A stretch of 64,000 nucleotides of DNA, taken from the NCBI RefSeq assembly GCF_000471905.2, contig NW_006500356.1, positions 3,829,920 to 3,893,919 on the forward strand, read 5' to 3'. The notes under the pieces were generated by a model. That model saw nothing but the letters and a program-made list of their open reading frames with translations, was not told the DNA's origin and did no database searches. Below are positions 59,930 to 64,000 of the stretch, one piece after another; the stretch's first letter is position 1, and each line of letters opens with the position of its first letter. This DNA comes from Amborella trichopoda (lineage: Eukaryota; Streptophyta; Magnoliopsida; Amborellales; Amborellaceae). Both the position numbers and the translations under genes were made by a program.

Positions 59930-62350
59930 GCAAAATAGAAAAAATCTGAACTACAACAGCACACTGCAAACTACAATCCAAATACCACTTAGGCACAAAT
60001 ATACTTGGTTCATTCTAATCAGTGTCCCTATGCAATAGGAAAGGATAATATTTCATTATCACAGGAGAATTAAAAGGTTTGGGTAATAAATAGGTGAACC
60101 TACAATCGGCAGATTCCACTATGACAAATAAACCATTGAATTAACCTCCATTGTTAACTCGATCAGCAACACTCCACCTACAAGAGAAAATGCTGATGAA
60201 ACCATCCAAAATGGGGCACAATGGTAGCTAGGGTTTTGTGCCAAAACCCTCAATCTCAACCTCAACCAACCAATCCCTCACAATATCTCTACAAAATGGT
60301 TTATAAAGCCACCTCTTAAAGTGACTTTTTACAGTGGCCAAATTTCCCTTCTATAAAAATTCTTACCGTGATTTGGTATCAACAACCCAACAATCTCCAC
60401 CTCGATACAAAATTGCACCTTACTATGCCAATCATATTTGGATATTCTTTGGTTTTTAGAACCTACAAAATTTATACTATGCTGCAAGCTCTCCATGCAA
60501 ATAACCTCCATGAGCATGCCTCGCTCATCTTCCTTCATGCTTGTTCTTGTAATGCAAAGTCCATGTTCGTCAATTCATCCATCCTTGAGTTCTTGAGGCT
60601 ATGCCAACTCCTCACATGCTTTAGGTGTAGCAATTCTCGTGCACCTAGAATACAACCAGTGTTTGATCTCCTGCCATCGAGATTTCTTGCATAGCATCTT
60701 TAAGAAGCCTTTCATGTGTTCAAAAGCTATCAATACTTGTCCATACTTCTCATTTTCTAGGGAATCAAATTTCACTCCATTCCATATTTTCCATCCTGGG
60801 CTAACGTCAAGCCAACTATAAACATGCAAAATTACCAATCTCACACTAAACATGGCAATTTTTATAACATTGGTCCAATCACATTGGCACTTTCTTTCAC
60901 AAACTTTAATCATTGGTCCAAAGGAAAAGCAAAATGAGGTGCATTCGGCTTTACATCCCGTTGTGAAGGCCTCAAACCTCCATTTTCTACACCTTGCCAA
61001 AAATCTAAGATCTTGTGTTATGTCTCCAAGATCTTCCATTGTGATGCCATGTACCCCTTGCCAAGCTTTTTTCTTCTCCACAACTAAATTTGCACATTCA
61101 TTTACAAATATAATTCCCAACAATTTATATAAGTTCCCTCTCGTGACTCCTTTTATCATAAGTAGAGCCTCTTTGAAATTTTGAGCACTTCAACTTGCCT
61201 GGTAAATTTGTAACCATTTAAATCTATAAAAGAAGGTGAGATTAAGCTCTTTTTTAAATCCTGCACATGCCTCCTCATATTTTCAAGTGTCGAAACCATC
61301 CCATTGTACGTCCTTATACGAACTGAGCCTCTTTTGCGGGTCTTACTCGTTGAATTATTCCCATTATCGCCTACCTGTGGCTATCATCGTCATCCTCATC
61401 AGAGCCTTTTCCCAACTATTAGGGGTCGGCTACACAAATCTTGGTCTGCCATTCTACTCTATCAAGGGCCATACCCTTAGTGAGGCCATAAGTCCTAATA
61501 TCTGATCCCACTACTTCCAACCATGTCCTTTTGGGCCTACCTCTTGTCCTTTTTGAGCCTTCCACTTGAACCAACTCGCATCTCCTAACAAGTGTTGTAT
61601 TGGGTTTGTGCAGCACATGGCCATCCCATGTAAGGCTTGCCACCATCAAGAATCCAACTTGATAGTACATGTGTTCGCATCCCACCATCAGCATGTCATC
61701 TTTAATGTACCTAGATGTTGATTCTTTCACTTCGTGAGCTTTATTCTTGACTTCATCTTTCTGTTCCATTCTCGAACTAGAACCAGGAATTTGGCCTTTT
61801 CCTTTCCCAACATCTTTCTTTACATGGCTGGGTTTGCCACGAAACTAACAACTTTTGTCATAAGACTCCCTTGACTTTGATACAAAACGAGACATGTAAT
61901 TGAGAAATTTCTGGATGAACTACCCCATAAAAACTGCCCTCTTGCCACAAGAACATCCATCCTTGAACCCATGGAACCATTTGTTGTTGCCTTTTGTGCA
62001 GTTCATCGGCAATTAGAGCACTAAACATCGAATTCAAGTTGAGGATTCCTCCTTGTTACAACTCAAGGTAGTAATAAAACTATCAAACTATCATAAGGTT
62101 TTGGTAACGAACGAGTAATGTCATTGCCATATCTTCCTCATCCATCTTGGCCCTAATACACTTGAGTGGACAAAATTATGTTGCTGAACACATCAAGTGT
62201 GCCGACACTTTCATATCATTGCATCCTCAAAATAATATTTTCTTTTTAAAAAAATCCTATTTGTGAGGGGTTTAGTTTGGTAGAAACTTTCTAGCTTTCC
62301 TTGTGAATCCACCACCTGTTTTCTTCTACCATATTAAATAATATATCATA
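59930..62350 (-). mobile_element. Copia-like LTR retrotransposon fossil, minus strand, broken
   Basis: On the minus strand a polypurine-type junction (GAGGTGGAGATTGTTGGGTT near 60,395) is followed by an LTR-like region to about 59,930. Upstream are gag-like pieces (about 61,640-62,300) and a pre-integrase-like start (KGVTRGNLYKLLG near 61,150). Most of pol was not seen. Ends are approximate. The element is incomplete, has many breaks and looks old. A LINE 3' end lies inside it. Confidence 0.6.
61390..61625 (-). mobile_element. LINE 3' end inside the Copia-like fossil
   Basis: The minus strand gives RRCELVQVEGSKRTRGRPKR and LTKGMALDRVEWQ, the conserved C-terminus of the LINE ORF2. The 3' sequence GTAGCCGACCCCTAATAGTT and a (GATGA)n-like tail at about 61,382-61,400 follow. 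The coding part shown is open. Confidence 0.8.
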
Positions 62351-63249
62351 TGTTAAAGATAAGCTAATACTGTTGAGTGCGTTCTTATTCAAATCTTCTC
62401 AATGATTATCCTTCATACTCTCTAGGTTCTTGGATTTTCCTTGTAGTGTTTTATATTGACCTTGTTGCACCAACATGTAACTTTCAAATTCCTAAGTTAA
62501 AAATCTTTCCTCCCATATCAAACTTTTCTACTTGATTTTTGAAACTAACCATTTTCCCCAAATTACTGCACACGGATTTTGATTTTTAATTTTTTGGGAT
62601 TTTAATCCCTACTATTTGGGATCTCAATGCCCACCTTAAAGACCAAGATATGAAACAAACATATGATATTTATTTATTTATTTATTTTTTAAAATTTATA
62701 GCTAGCTAGCTATATGCATCTCTATAATTTTAATAAGATCATTGCTTGGTGGCTTTGAATAAAGATATTCCTACTTCAAAGCTCTAGAGCAAGATCCCCA
62801 AAAGGTTTGGGACTGAGATCCCAAACATTTGAGATCGAGATTCCTAGAAGGCTGGAATTAGGCAATAACATTTCGAGATCTCAATTCCTAAGATATGCAT
62901 AGTATAGCCTAAGCAAGCAACAATAAGGATCTTATAACCTTTTACAATCCCCCGCCTCGATCTTGGTCCTTATCCTGATCCCTACAACTATGAGACGAAT
63001 ATAACCCCAATCCTGATCCCAACAACTATGAGTCGAATACGACCCCAAATTGAGTGTAAGAAATAAAGCAAAAAATAGAAGCACACAACATCAATTTATG
63101 TGGTTAACCAAACCTAACATGAACTAATATAGAAATCAAATAATTCCGATTTTCTGTTTTTTGAAAGCCAATCTTTTTGTTGGATCATCATAATATGAAT
63201 GGTCCTTACGGATCACATCCAAAGATTAGAAATCTGAAGTTTCTCTTTT

Positions 63250-63540
63250 TCCTTTGTCATCATCATTGTCGAATACGTTTCCCTAATAATTGGGGTCAGT
63301 ACATGAATCCTGGTTCTCCATTATGCTCTATTAAGGGTCATACCCTCAGTGAGGCCACAAGTCCCCCTATCTTTTCGTACTACTTCCAACCATGTCCTTT
63401 TTGGGCCTACGTCTTGCCCTTTTTGAGCCTTCCACTTCAGCTAAATCGCACCTCCTAACAGGTGCTGTATTGGTTCTGCGCCACACATGGTTAGCCCACC
63501 TAAGTGTATTCTCATTTATCTTATTGCCTATTAGTGCCAC
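63250..63540 (-). mobile_element. LINE 3' end near the right edge
   Basis: The plus strand shows CATCATCATTG, then TTGGGGTCAGTACATGAATC, GGTCATACCCTCAGTGAGGC and the coding-tail region through GGTTAGCCCACCTAAGTGTA. Same family as the copies at 1,385, 4,140, 37,785 and 61,390. Reaches slightly further 5' than most. Confidence 0.75.
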
Positions 63541-64000
63541 TCTCTTTTTCCTTTGTAATTTTGCTAATTTTCTCTATTTTATCTGTGTCCGGATTAATTC
63601 TTAATTTTGAAGTACATGTTGGTTAAGCTCAAATGAATCATGGGATGTTGAATAAATCTAGTTTATTGTTAAATTGTGTACTACTCTGTGGATCCCTGAA
63701 ATTAAATTGGGGAAATTTTAATTCAAACTTCAGTAAATACGTGTTAAGTGCAGTCAACCATTTGGCTTTTACGTTTGCTCTGTTCTATAATGAAACAGTT
63801 GTTCCGTTTTCTGTACACATGGTCAACCTCCATATCATGCAGAAGGAAGTTAAAAATATGCCCTGGGTTCTATGGACTACCTGAGAACTCTCTCTCTCTC
63901 CCTCTTTGGATCAAAAGGGTTCATAGTTTTGAGGGTCATCTGGTTTACAGTTTAGATCTGTGGACTTCCTAAGATGATCCACCTGTTTGAGGAAATGGCT
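63541..64000 (+). other. Right edge, nothing identified
   Basis: A short open frame (63,633-63,884) and a (CT)n patch at 63,889-63,905 are present. Neither can be tied to the gene start at 58,702 by a convincing acceptor and protein match. Confidence 0.4.

Noticed and set aside
60599-61159. 186-residue open frame, minus strand, as a host gene
   Set aside because: Its start resembles the Copia pre-integrase region, and it lies in the Copia-like fossil next to LTR-like sequence.

Overview
The window is nuclear DNA of a flowering plant. It is AT-rich, has U2-type GT-AG introns, two genes with a typical plant exon layout, and the usual plant repeat load: LINE 3' ends, MITEs, Copia-type LTR fossils and long (CT)n and (TA)n tracts. 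The species cannot be read from it. Three assembly gaps are present (18,311-18,330, 38,274-38,553 and 56,105-56,124).

Two genes can be assembled completely. S2P (plus strand, 6,922-19,884) encodes a Golgi site-2 zinc metalloprotease in ten exons, 531 aa, with HEIGH and LDG active-site motifs. Its eighth intron is 8.2 kb and holds a broken Copia element, a LINE fragment, tandem repeats and a very long (CT)n tract. CTPS (minus strand, 22,536-31,937) encodes CTP synthase in 22 coding exons, 603 aa, with both the synthetase and the glutaminase domain. S2P and CTPS are convergent; their stop codons lie about 2.65 kb apart. A TATA box and a pyrimidine-rich leader for CTPS lie near 33.0-33.1 kb.

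Left of S2P (1-3,342, minus strand) are two broken host genes. One is an intron-containing partial copy of the CTPS gene. The other is an intronless gene resembling proteasome assembly chaperone 1 (PSMG1/PAC1), with two reading-frame breaks. The CTPS copy carries a MITE whose empty target site survives in the intact CTPS gene.

The right half (33.7-64 kb) is mostly repeats: a LINE with recognisable reverse-transcriptase pieces, many LINE 3' ends with (TGATGA)n tails, MITE families named A, B and C here, a TIR element around the 280-N gap, a cluster of palindromic elements set in (TA)n (Micron-like), and a Copia-like fossil at about 59.9-62.3 kb. One start of a host gene, a Ser/Asn/Gln-rich N-terminus plus one membrane helix, begins at 58,702; the rest was not found. 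A GC-rich, G-box-containing stretch near 41.9-42.3 kb looks like a promoter without a recognisable gene.

I found no clearly new biological system. The best leads are the duplication with its dated MITE insertion, splice donors built on (CT)n tracts in CTPS, MITE families that share a core but differ at their ends, and the (TA)n-bounded palindromic cluster.
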